A DNA stretch of 6,236 bases from Spirochaetaceae bacterium (GCA_017646305.1 JAGCMR010000278.1:1-6236), one strand, 5' to 3'; shown: positions 1 to 5,808, counted from the first letter of the stretch. Notes: a model not told the origin generated them from the letters alone. Program-made: numbers and translations.

Positions 1-110
1 ACTTTAGTTTCACAGTGAGAAACATTTGGTTTTCCAGTGAGAAACTTTAGTTTCACGGTGAGAAACAACTTGTTTTCCTGTGAGAAACATGTAGTTTTCC
101 AGTGAAAAAC
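1..110. repeat. Degenerate 21-22 bp tandem repeat array, cut by the window edge
   Basis: About five head-to-tail copies lie at roughly 3-23, 24-45, 46-66, 67-88 and 89-110. Each ends in the core GTGAGAAAC (GTGAAAAAC in the last copy) and starts with a variable T-rich stretch such as TTTAGTTTCAC or TTTGGTTTTCC. GTTTCAC or GTTTTCC followed by GTGAGAAAC makes each unit nearly palindromic, so single-stranded DNA or RNA could fold into a short hairpin per unit. The array runs off the left edge, so its full length is unknown. Unit lengths alternate between 21 and 22 bp and there are no unique spacers, so this is a diverged tandem repeat and not CRISPR. I do not recognise the family. Confidence 0.85.
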
Positions 111-121
111 GACTGGTCTTC

Positions 122-505
122 CGAGATGAAGCTTTGGGATGGAGTTGAGGAGGTGGAGCTCCCGAGATGAAGTCTTGGGATGGAGCTATGGGATGAAGTC
201 TCCCGAGATGAGGCTTTGGGATGGAGCTGAGGAGGTGAAGTCTCCCGAGATGAGGCTTTGGGTGGAGCTATGGGATGAAGTCTCTCGAGATGAGGCTTTG
301 GGATGGAGCTGAGGAAGTGAAGCTCTTGGGTTGGGGCTAAGGGATAAAGCTCCCGAGTTGGGACTAAGGGATAAAGCTCCCGAGATGGGGCTTTGGGATG
401 GAGTTGTGGAGGTGAAGCTGCTGAGATGGGGGTCTTGGAATGGGGCTAAGGAGGTGAAGCTCCCGAGATGAGGCTTTGGGATGGAGCTGAGGAGGTGGAG
501 TCTCC
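122..505. repeat. GA-rich ~41 bp degenerate tandem repeat array
   Basis: Nine units start at CGAGATGA or a variant (CGAGTTGG, CTGAGATG): 122, 163, 204, 246, 286, 354, 381, 421 and 464. Most are 40-43 bp. One is 68 bp and one 27 bp, which looks like internal deletion or partial duplication. A typical unit reads CGAGATGAGGCTTTGGGATG, then GAGCTGAGGAGGTGAAG, then CTCC, with shorter sub-motifs (GGATGGAG, GGATGAAG, GGTGAAG) repeated inside. The strand is strongly purine-biased. Unit lengths are not multiples of three and break any reading frame, so I treat it as non-coding. Its left end grades into the 22-bp array at about 111-121. No mobile-element terminal repeats are evident. Confidence 0.9.
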
Positions 506-513
506 CGAGGAGT

Positions 514-546
514 AAAAAATCTATGAGAAGCAGTCCAACTCAGTAG
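514..546 (-). terminator. Probable intrinsic terminator of the rpn gene
   Basis: Read on the minus strand downstream of the rpn stop, CTACTGAG (546-539) pairs with CTCATAG (527-521) with one bulged C. The loop is 11 nt, and an A and six T residues (519-514) follow. The stem is only about 7 bp and AT-containing, so it is modest. Its place, about 36 bp after the rpn stop, and the T run fit a rho-independent terminator. The hairpin sits between the end of the GA-rich array and the gene. Confidence 0.45.
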
Positions 547-581
547 CCCCGCCGTTGTGGATGAAGTTCCTGTGGTGAGAT

Positions 582-860
582 TTACTTGGTTTGAGCCAGT
601 TCTAGGACTGCATCTAGCGGGAGGTTGGTGCCTTGGGATACTTGCTCAGGGGAAAGCCCCATGGAAATAAATTTTCGTGCCGTCTCCAGCTTAGTTTGGT
701 GGGCTCCACGTTCCAGCCCTTGCTCCAATCCACGTTCCAGCCCAATGGAAATACCTTCTTCACGGCCAGTTGCAAGCCCGATGGAAATACCTTCTTCACG
801 GCCTTCAGCATATCCGTCTTGCCTATATTCCATCATGCGGGACGTGTAGGTAAGATACAT
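582..860 (-). CDS. Possible nested small protein from an internal rpn start (RpnS-like), 92 aa
   Basis: An in-frame ATG at codon 211 of rpn (858-860) is preceded by AAGGAGG (869-875) with an 8-nt spacer, as good as the site of any gene here. It would yield MYLTYTSRMMEYRQDG and onward to the common stop: the Gly/Glu repeat linker plus the C-terminal helical segment, without the nuclease domain. In E. coli, rpn genes are known to make such a small protein (RpnS) from an internal start, and it binds and inhibits the large nuclease (RpnL). The domain boundary here fits that pattern. The counter-argument is that AAG GAG GAA also encodes a Lys-Glu-Glu run that is simply common in this charged linker, so the site could be accidental. 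No expression evidence can be seen in sequence. Confidence 0.42.
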   Translation of the reverse strand: MYLTYTSRMMEYRQDGYAEGREEGISIGLATGREEGISIGLERGLEQGLERGAHQTKLETARKFISMGLSPEQVSQGTNLPLDAVLELAQTK

Positions 861-1490
861 ATTTCGTTCCTCCTTTTCTTGCTTCATCCGAGAAATTGTG
901 GCATCCAGCTCCTTGGTGAAGGTTGTTTGTGCAACTTTACCTTTGATATAATCATAAAATAAGCGTAAATCTAGGTCAAGGTTACTGAGGTCTTTGGCGG
1001 TGGTGTTTAAAAAAATCTTTTCTGTACCGTCCTCCAAGGGGATTGGTTCATCATAATTAACGCAGTAGTTCTGGAAGGTATAAAATGACTTCCCCTTGTG
1101 GAACGGGTCGAATGTGCAGATAAAAATAACGTAGTTTTGTTTTAAGTCGCTATATTCAGAGCCTTTTGGTGTGGTGTCAATGTCAGCGGCGGCTTGGTAG
1201 TATCGGGCTCTGCGTGGCAGGTCTCCGTGGTTAGAAGCCTGCATTTCAACATTAATGACTTTGTTTTCATCCTTGAGATACACATCCATGATAATGCCCT
1301 TAGCGTTGGGATCAATTTGGATGGCGTGGTGGCTGGTGAGGAATTTTATTTTACCAACCTTTACTTTTAGAATCATCTCTAGCAGTGTACGACAGAGTTT
1401 CTTGTTCCGCATGACTCGGGTGAAAATAAAGTCGTCGGTAATGTCTAGGTCTTCCCAACATTTGAATTTTGTGGTGGTTTGATTTTCCAT
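582..1490 (-). CDS. Rpn-family PD-(D/E)XK nuclease ('transposase_31' type), 302 aa
   Basis: Member of the Rpn / PD-(D/E)XK nuclease family 'transposase' group (TIGR01784-like). Such proteins are DNA endonucleases tied to RecA-independent recombination and, in E. coli, to phage defence; they are not true IS transposases. Visible hallmarks are the N-terminal LDITDDFIFTRVM (15-27), a likely catalytic core D69...E82-x-Q84 (IIMDVYLKDE...INVEMQ), the motif LPRRARYYQA (91-100) and VIFICTFDPF (121-130). A charged, Gly/Glu-rich linker (about 205-262) contains two copies of GREEGISIGL. A C-terminal helical segment reads ARKFISMGLSPEQVSQGTNL and continues to residue 298, as is usual in this family. The ATG at 1488-1490 follows AGGAG (1496-1500) with a 5-nt spacer, and the length is normal. 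The gene stands alone, separated from the liv/DUF456 genes by 198 bp, and is flanked by GA-rich repeats. No catalytic residue is obviously missing, so it may be active. Family assignment is firm; biological role is inferred. Confidence 0.92.
   Translation of the reverse strand: MENQTTTKFKCWEDLDITDDFIFTRVMRNKKLCRTLLEMILKVKVGKIKFLTSHHAIQIDPNAKGIIMDVYLKDENKVINVEMQASNHGDLPRRARYYQAAADIDTTPKGSEYSDLKQNYVIFICTFDPFHKGKSFYTFQNYCVNYDEPIPLEDGTEKIFLNTTAKDLSNLDLDLRLFYDYIKGKVAQTTFTKELDATISRMKQEKEERNMYLTYTSRMMEYRQDGYAEGREEGISIGLATGREEGISIGLERGLEQGLERGAHQTKLETARKFISMGLSPEQVSQGTNLPLDAVLELAQTK
738..803 (-). repeat. In-frame 36-bp repeat in the rpn linker
   Basis: A 28-bp block at 776-803 recurs at 740-767 with one mismatch (744 versus 780), period 36 bp. 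It encodes GREEGISIGL twice (residues 230-239 and 242-251), so the copy number can change by exactly 12 residues without frameshift. A second short repeat, the 13-bp CACGTTCCAGCCC at 707-719 and 731-743 (period 24 bp), encodes the neighbouring LERG...LERG. The near-identity indicates recent duplication. Confidence 0.9.
861..877 (-). promoter_or_regulatory. Internal Shine-Dalgarno inside rpn
   Basis: On the minus strand AAAAGGAGG (877-869) lies 8 nt before the in-frame ATG at 860-858. It matches the anti-SD core over at least seven bases (AAGGAGG), stronger than the AGGAG at the annotated rpn start. It decides the proposed nested start. Confidence 0.5.
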
Positions 1491-1689
1491 TCAATCTCCT
1501 GAAAAAAACTTCTTTACTATACTTATAGGGTTGAACATGAAGAATTTGTCTTTTTTGCTGGAAAAAAAATGGATTTTTTGAAAATTTGCCAAGATGCAGC
1601 TGCGGGATGAAGTTATGAGATGCAGGCATTTGGGATAAAGTCTGTCGAGATGAGATTTTTGTAGTGTGGGAATAAAAGACCTTGGAGCT
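1491..1689. other. Intergenic region between rpn and the DUF456 gene: rpn leader plus repeat relics
   Basis: The half near rpn (about 1501-1590) is very AT-rich, with A and T runs at 1550-1580, and probably holds the rpn promoter. TATAAG (1522-1527, minus strand) and TATAGT (1516-1521) are candidate -10 boxes, but I see no good -35. The other half (1591-1660) matches the GA-rich repeat family at 122-505. A convincing terminator for the liv/DUF456 transcript is not visible: just after the DUF456 stop, AAAGCTC and GGTCTTT (about 1690-1674) can form a weak, mismatched stem. Confidence 0.6.
1591..1660. repeat. Relic of the GA-rich repeat family on the other side of rpn
   Basis: The stretch contains GGGATGAAGTTATGAGATG, then TTTGGGATAAAGTCTG and TCGAGATGAGATTTTT. 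These line up in the same orientation and order with the units at 122-505 (GGGATGAAGTCTC, CGAGATGAGGCTTT, GGGATAAAGCTCC). A weaker fragment, TGTGGATGAAGTTCC, lies at 556-570 beside the rpn stop. Members of one repeat family therefore bracket the rpn gene as direct repeats. Confidence 0.7.
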
Positions 1690-2199
1690 TTAGCCTAAGA
1701 AATTAAAGGCAGACTCTAGCTTAAAGCTTTGAATATAAATCCAAATCAAAAAGCCACATAGAACAAGTTTAAGTCCAGTTCCTAGCAAAAAGCCTAAAAA
1801 GGCTCCGCTGGCAGATTTAAATGCACGCTTTGTATCCCGATTATCGTGAATAAGCTCTCCTACCAAGGCTCCTACAAAGGGACCTAGTACAATCCCCCAG
1901 GGGCCTACAAAAATACCTGCAATCAAGCCGATGGTGGAGCCCCACATTCCCGCCTTGGAACCACCTGTTTTTTTTGTGAGGTAGATGGGAATTATGTTGT
2001 CCAGTACTGACACAATGGCAGTGGTAATACCAGTGGCCACCAACAATGCTGTAGGAATAGTACAATAATAGGAAAAATAGGCAGACAAAAGTCCAGCCCA
2101 AGCTAAAATCACTCCTGGTAGAACAGGTACCACGCAGCCCACTGTTCCAATCAGCAGGCAGATGGCTCCAAGGATTGCAAGAAAAACGTCAAACCCCAT
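1690..2199 (-). CDS. DUF456 family membrane protein, 169 aa
   Basis: Integral membrane protein of the DUF456 family, whose molecular function is unknown. Hydrophobic segments lie at about 4-40 (likely two helices around VVPVLPGVILAWAG), 47-75, 88-117 and 132-157. The family hallmark is the glycine-rich stretch GLIAGIFVGPWGIVLGPFVG followed by ALVGELIHD (91-119), a chain of small-residue packing motifs. The KKTGGSKAGMWGS segment (76-88) before it is also typical. The ATG at 2197-2199 follows AAGGA (2208-2212) with an 8-nt spacer and sits inside the last codons of livF, overlapping it by 11 bp. This arrangement usually means co-transcription and translational coupling. It is a normal length and intact. 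Membership of the liv transcript is inferred from the overlap; no functional link between DUF456 and amino acid uptake is known to me. Confidence 0.88.
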   Translation of the reverse strand: MGFDVFLAILGAICLLIGTVGCVVPVLPGVILAWAGLLSAYFSYYCTIPTALLVATGITTAIVSVLDNIIPIYLTKKTGGSKAGMWGSTIGLIAGIFVGPWGIVLGPFVGALVGELIHDNRDTKRAFKSASGAFLGFLLGTGLKLVLCGFLIWIYIQSFKLESAFNFLG

Positions 2200-2917
2200 G
2201 TTTTGTATCCTTTTTCTTTCCTAAGTATGCTTCACGTACCGTTTCGTTCTGTAACAATTCTTCTCCAGAACCTTTCAGTACGATATGACCTGTTTCAATA
2301 ACGTAGGCCAAGTCGGCAATTTTCAAAGCCATATTGGCATTTTGCTCAATCAACAAAATAGTTACCCCTGTCTTGTTGATATCCTGGATAATGCTAAAAA
2401 TTTGTTGCACAATCAGGGGTGCAAGACCCAAAGAAGGCTCGTCTAGCATTAGCAGCTTTGGTCGGCTCATTAAGGCTCGTCCTACAGCCAGCATCTGCTG
2501 TTCTCCACCGCTGAGGGTTCCTGCATATTGCCAAGAACGCTCCTGCAACCGAGGAAAAAGGCTATAAACCCACTCTAAATCTTTTTCGATTTCCTTGGTG
2601 TCCTTTCGGAGGTAAGCTCCGATTTTCAGATTTTCCTTTACGGACAGGTCGCTAAAAACACGGCGACCTTCTGGAGAAAGGGCAATGCCTTCCTTACAAA
2701 TCTTGTGGATGGGAAGTCCTGCAATTTCCTTTTGATTTACCTTGATGGAACCACTTTCTGCCTTTACAAGACCAGAAATCGTGCGCAAAAGGCTTGATTT
2801 TCCTGCACCGTTGGCTCCAATCAAGGTAACAATCTTTCCCTCGGGGACTTCTAAGTCAATACCTTGTAAGGCTTCAATTCCACCCTAGGATACATTGAGG
2901 TTTTCTATCTTTAGCAT
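2189..2917 (-). pseudogene. livF: livF, branched-chain amino acid ABC transporter ATPase, interrupted by amber codon 11
   Basis: The full frame runs from ATG 2915-2917 to TGA 2189-2191, 242 codons. It has an AGGAG site (2925-2929) 7 nt upstream, and the ATG overlaps the livG stop by one base (TAATG). It reads MLKIENLNVS, then TAG at 2885-2887, then GGIEALQGIDLEV and a complete LivF. Walker A GANGAGKS is at 34-41, PEGRRVF at 82-88, signature LSGGEQQ at 135-141, Walker B LLMLDEP at 155-161 and LIEQNA at 189-194 (the Gln at the H-loop position is normal for LivF). The stop replaces the aromatic A-loop residue (Tyr in relatives) that stacks on ATP adenine; one base change from TAT or TAC explains it. 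The only large fragment left could start at TTG 2822-2824 (211 aa). That would begin at Walker A and lack strands 1-2 and the A-loop, so it is unlikely to work normally. Everything downstream looks under selection, arguing for a very recent mutation, a sequencing error or suppression. Identity is certain; functional state is not. Confidence 0.9.
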
Positions 2918-3765
2918 TAGTTTTCTCCTAAATAAGCGGAAATTACCACAGGATTATTCTGCACTTCTTCTGGTGTTCCTTCTGCAATAAGGGCACCAAA
3001 ATTCAAGACGTAGAGTCTGTCGGAAATGTCCATAACCAAATCCATGTGATGCTCAATCATCAAAACCGTAAGGTTAAAATCATCACGAATTTTTCTGATA
3101 AAGTCAGTAAGCTCCGCTGTTTCCTGAGGATTCATTCCTGCTGCAGGTTCGTCTAGCAACAGCAAGGTTGGTTCTGTGGCCAAGGCTCGGGCAATTTCTA
3201 GTCGTCGTTGCAATCCGTAGGGCAGGCTAGTGCAAAGCTCGTCCTTTACCTCCAGCAAACCTAAAATCCCCAGCAATTCCTGTGCTTCTTTTCGTTGCTG
3301 CTTTTCTTCCTTGTGATTTAATCGGAATGTGGCAGAAAAAATATTGCTGCTTCGTCTCATGTGTTTGGCAATCAATACATTGTTGAACACAGACTGACTT
3401 TTCCACAGACGAATGTTCTGGAAAGTTCTGGCAATTCCCAGCTTTGTAATTTTATCTGGGGTGGGCTCCAAGGTTTTTGTGTAGTCACCTTGTTGCGTCC
3501 CACCGTAAAGACGCTTCATCTTTCTTTTGGGAAAATTTTCAATGATTTTTTTTCCGTTGAAAAACACCGCTCCGTTGGTGGGGGCATACACACCTGTTAC
3601 TACGTTAAAGGCAGTAGTTTTTCCCGCTCCGTTGGGGCCAATGAGGGAAACAATTTCTCCCTTATTCACTTCCAAGGAAAGGGAGTTTACCGCCACAACA
3701 CCACCGAACTGCATGGTGATATTTTCCATTGTAAGAATATTATTTGATGAAATGCTTCGTTCCAT
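2917..3765 (-). CDS. livG: LivG, branched-chain amino acid ABC transporter ATP-binding protein, 282 aa
   Basis: Cytoplasmic ATPase that, with LivF, powers Leu/Ile/Val import through LivH-LivM. Motifs in order: A-loop region MQFGG (18-22), Walker A GPNGAGKT (43-50), Q-loop Q116 in ARTFQNIRLW, signature LPYGLQRRLEIARAL (181-195), Walker B LLLLDEP (201-207) with catalytic E206, and H-loop H239 in MIEHHMDLVM. The 74-108 segment (lysine-rich, KRLYGGTQQGDYTKTLEP) is the insertion seen in LivG before the Q-loop. The signature is the degenerate PYG form usual for LivG; the Leu after PYG, in place of Gln, is a minor variant. The ATG at 3763-3765 follows GAGGAGG (3776-3782) at a rather long 10 nt and lies 2 bp after the livM stop. 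An internal ATG at codon 13 would also give a complete domain, so the first 12 residues are uncertain. Ends in TAA overlapping the livF ATG. Confidence 0.96.
   Translation of the reverse strand: MERSISSNNILTMENITMQFGGVVAVNSLSLEVNKGEIVSLIGPNGAGKTTAFNVVTGVYAPTNGAVFFNGKKIIENFPKRKMKRLYGGTQQGDYTKTLEPTPDKITKLGIARTFQNIRLWKSQSVFNNVLIAKHMRRSSNIFSATFRLNHKEEKQQRKEAQELLGILGLLEVKDELCTSLPYGLQRRLEIARALATEPTLLLLDEPAAGMNPQETAELTDFIRKIRDDFNLTVLMIEHHMDLVMDISDRLYVLNFGALIAEGTPEEVQNNPVVISAYLGEN
2925..2930 (-). promoter_or_regulatory. Ribosome-binding site that fixes the livF start
   Basis: TAGGAG on the minus strand (2930-2925), within the last livG codons, stands 7 nt before ATG 2915-2917. It shows that the natural livF start lies upstream of the amber codon and not at the internal TTG. 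Confidence 0.8.
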
Positions 3766-3767
3766 GG

Positions 3768-4916
3768 TTACTTTTCCTCCTCAGAACTCTGACCTACAGA
3801 ATCTGTTGATGGGCTTGGGGCGGCAGTTTCCTTCTTTTTTGCAAATCGACTTGGCAGGCTTTGAAGGAAGGCTTTAATTCTTGCAATGGAAAATTCCTTG
3901 TCTCCCATAATTCCCTTCTGGTAAAACAGAACGATGGCCATAATAACGATGGAAAATACAACTTTGCGGAAGCCAGGTCGTAGCAGAGGCACGTGGAAGT
4001 TTCCGATAAAGAGGTTTCCATTGTCCAGAAATCGCAGCCACCACTCAGAGCAGGCAATAAACAGGAAGGAGGAAATACAGCTTCCAGTAACGCTCCCGAT
4101 TCCGCCGATAACCACAATCAAAAGGATTTCGTAGGTCATGGCGGACTTAAACTGACTAGCCTGAATGGTAGTCTGGAACATGGCCAGCAAGGCACCAGAA
4201 ATTCCTGCAAAGAAGGAGCTGATGATAAAGGCCAGTCGCTTGTGGTGGGCAAGATTAATTCCCATGGCTTCTGCTGCCACCTCATCATCACGGATGGCTT
4301 TAAATGCTCGGCCGTAAGTGGAATTAATCAGCAGCAGAATGAGGGCAATACAAATGCCTGCCACTGCAAAGGGAAAGAGGGTACTCTTGAACACGGGATA
4401 TTTTCTCAGCAGGTTTGAACCGTTGGTAATGGCTCCCAATTTGTCCCACTGGAAGATTGCGCGAATAATTTCTGCAAAACCCAAGGTAGCAATGGCAAGG
4501 TAGTCACTTTTCAGCTTGAGCACTGGCAAACCAATCAGGAAGGCAAAGAGGGCGGCGGCACAACCTGCTAAAATTATGGCCACAGGAAAGGGCAGGGTAA
4601 ACTGAATGATTCCACCGTCATAGTACTGGTACACCGCAGCTCGCTGGTCTTGGGGAATGGTAAAGATTGCGTAGGTATAAGCGCCAATCAGCATGAATCC
4701 TGCTTGTCCTAGGGAGAATAGGCCAGTAAAGCCATTTAACAGGTTCATGGATACGGCTACCAGTGCGTAGATGGCACCTTTTTTTAACACCGTAAAAAGC
4801 ATGGAGGTTCTGGGAAGAATCTGCTCCAACACTGCAATAACAATGAACAGCAGGGCTAAAAGTATAAAGCCTACAATGAGATTCTTCTTATTATTAGTCT
4901 TTGTTAGGGTATTCAC
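3768..4916 (-). CDS. livM: LivM, branched-chain amino acid ABC transporter permease, 382 aa
   Basis: Inner-membrane permease forming the translocation pathway with LivH. Several hydrophobic helices are visible, at about 12-32, 47-62, 71-87, 109-132, 182-198, 227-247, 262-290 and 317-333. LivM hallmarks are MNLLNGFTGLFSLGQAGFML (57-76), the EAA-type coupling loop RAFKAIRDDEVAAEAMGI (203-220) that docks on the ATPases, and IGGIGSVTGS (270-279). I place the start at GTG 4914-4916 because AAGGAGG (4922-4928) sits exactly 5 nt upstream. The frame stays open to a TTG at 4955 (395 aa), but that lacks such a site and lies inside livH. With the GTG start, livH and livM are separated by 10 bp, and the livH stop codon overlaps the livM ribosome-binding site. 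The C-terminal 30 residues are hydrophilic (lysine run, then Ser/Glu-rich to EEEK), a longer tail than many LivM proteins have; its role is unknown. Confidence 0.95.
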   Translation of the reverse strand: MNTLTKTNNKKNLIVGFILLALLFIVIAVLEQILPRTSMLFTVLKKGAIYALVAVSMNLLNGFTGLFSLGQAGFMLIGAYTYAIFTIPQDQRAAVYQYYDGGIIQFTLPFPVAIILAGCAAALFAFLIGLPVLKLKSDYLAIATLGFAEIIRAIFQWDKLGAITNGSNLLRKYPVFKSTLFPFAVAGICIALILLLINSTYGRAFKAIRDDEVAAEAMGINLAHHKRLAFIISSFFAGISGALLAMFQTTIQASQFKSAMTYEILLIVVIGGIGSVTGSCISSFLFIACSEWWLRFLDNGNLFIGNFHVPLLRPGFRKVVFSIVIMAIVLFYQKGIMGDKEFSIARIKAFLQSLPSRFAKKKETAAPSPSTDSVGQSSEEEK

Positions 4917-4928
4917 TGCAGCCTCCTT
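4917..4928 (-). promoter_or_regulatory. Ribosome-binding site deciding the livM start
   Basis: AAGGAGG (4928-4922), then CTGCA, then GTG at 4916. The TAA stop of livH (4929-4927) shares two bases with it, so ribosomes ending livH stop on the livM initiation site. Confidence 0.85.
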
Positions 4929-5802
4929 ATACCTTGTCCGTGGTTTTTTCGCCAAAGAGACCAGTGGGCATGAACATTAGCACTCCAATCAACAGCACAA
5001 AGGTAAAGGCATCACTAAAGGTGGTCCAGCCTAAGCCCTTGATGATGTTTTCACAAATACCGATGATAAAGGCTCCGATTACGGCACCGGGAATAGATCC
5101 AATTCCACCAAAAACCGCAGCCACAAAGGCTTTTAGACCTGGCATAGCTCCTGCTGTGGGGGTAACACCAGTATAATTGGAAAAAAACAAGATGGAACCA
5201 ATGGCTGCCAAAAAGGAGCCAATGATAAAGGTGGTGCTGATAACTGAATTCAGCTTAATACCCATAAGCTCTGCTGTTTCAAAGTCTCTTGATACAGCGC
5301 GCATTGCCATACCGATTTTTGTGTGCTTAATCAAAAACACGAGAGCAAGCACCAAAAGGATGGTTAAAAATGGCGTAATAATGGTAACGCGTTTTGTCAT
5401 AGCTCCCATGATGCTCACTGTATCAGAAATCCATGGGATGGAAGGATAATACTGAGTCAAACCGCCTGTAACGTAGAGGGCCAGATTTTGCAAGAGATAT
5501 GACATACCGATTGCAGAAATCATGATGGACATACGAGGTGCGTTTCGTAAAGGTTTATATGCAATCCGCTCCACTGCAAATCCTAAGATTACAGTAAAAA
5601 TTATAGTCAAAGGAATAGAAATAAATAAGGGCAGCACTGAATGGGCATAAATCAAAATCAGTCCTGCTGCCATAAATACGTCTCCGTGGGCAAAGTTAAT
5701 GAGACGCAAAATACCGTATACCATGGTATAGCCAATGGCAATGAGGGCATATTGGCCGCCAACCGAAATGCCGGAAAGCAAAACCGAAATCAAATATTCC
5801 AC
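4927..5802 (-). CDS. livH: LivH, branched-chain amino acid ABC transporter permease, 291 aa
   Basis: Inner-membrane permease partner of LivM. Hallmarks are GYTMVYGILRLINFAHGDVF (24-43) near the N-terminus, the EAA-type loop AMRAVSRDFETAELMGIKLN (166-185) that contacts LivF/LivG, and GLKAFVAAVFGGIGSIPGAV (222-241). Hydrophobic helices lie at about 4-30, 42-58, 61-78, 93-110, 141-160, 188-207, 236-250 and 264-279. Length is normal for the family and no key segment is missing. The start is GTG at 5800-5802, preceded by AAAGGAGGT (5809-5817) with a spacer of about 6 nt; no better upstream start exists. It is the first gene of the compact livHMGF block and lies 142 bp after the binding-protein gene, separated from it by two hairpins. 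Confidence 0.96.
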   Translation of the reverse strand: MEYLISVLLSGISVGGQYALIAIGYTMVYGILRLINFAHGDVFMAAGLILIYAHSVLPLFISIPLTIIFTVILGFAVERIAYKPLRNAPRMSIMISAIGMSYLLQNLALYVTGGLTQYYPSIPWISDTVSIMGAMTKRVTIITPFLTILLVLALVFLIKHTKIGMAMRAVSRDFETAELMGIKLNSVISTTFIIGSFLAAIGSILFFSNYTGVTPTAGAMPGLKAFVAAVFGGIGSIPGAVIGAFIIGICENIIKGLGWTTFSDAFTFVLLIGVLMFMPTGLFGEKTTDKV

Positions 5803-5808
5803 AAGGTT

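Noticed and set aside
139..312. 57-codon open frame on the plus strand through the GA-rich repeats
   Set aside because: It exists only because a few units are near 42 bp. Other units of 40, 41, 27 or 43 bp break the frame, and the product would be a low-complexity repeat with no recognisable family.
1..505. CRISPR array
   Set aside because: Repeats are contiguous and degenerate, unit lengths vary (21-22 and 27-68 bp), there are no unique spacers, and no cas gene is present.
582..1490. Insertion sequence carrying a true transposase
   Set aside because: Despite the family name, the protein is a PD-(D/E)XK Rpn nuclease. I see no terminal inverted repeats or target-site duplication around it; the flanking GA-rich copies are direct, diverged tandem repeats.
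1550..1580. Terminator from the T-run / A-run pair between rpn and the DUF456 gene
   Set aside because: The possible stem is only A-T pairs and would be unstable; it is better explained as an AT-rich promoter leader.
2189..2824. LivF as a normal 211-aa protein starting at TTG 2824
   Set aside because: It would begin at Walker A and lack the first strands and A-loop. The family start with a proper ribosome-binding site is at 2917, so the short form is an artefact of the amber codon, although weak re-initiation cannot be excluded.
3527..3877. Plus-strand open frames opposite livG, livM and livH
   Set aside because: They are antisense shadows of strongly conserved minus-strand genes with no ribosome-binding sites or recognisable protein features.
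3768..4955. LivM starting at TTG 4955 (395 aa)
   Set aside because: The GTG at 4916 has an ideal AAGGAGG site 5 nt upstream; the longer form lacks one and would extend into livH.
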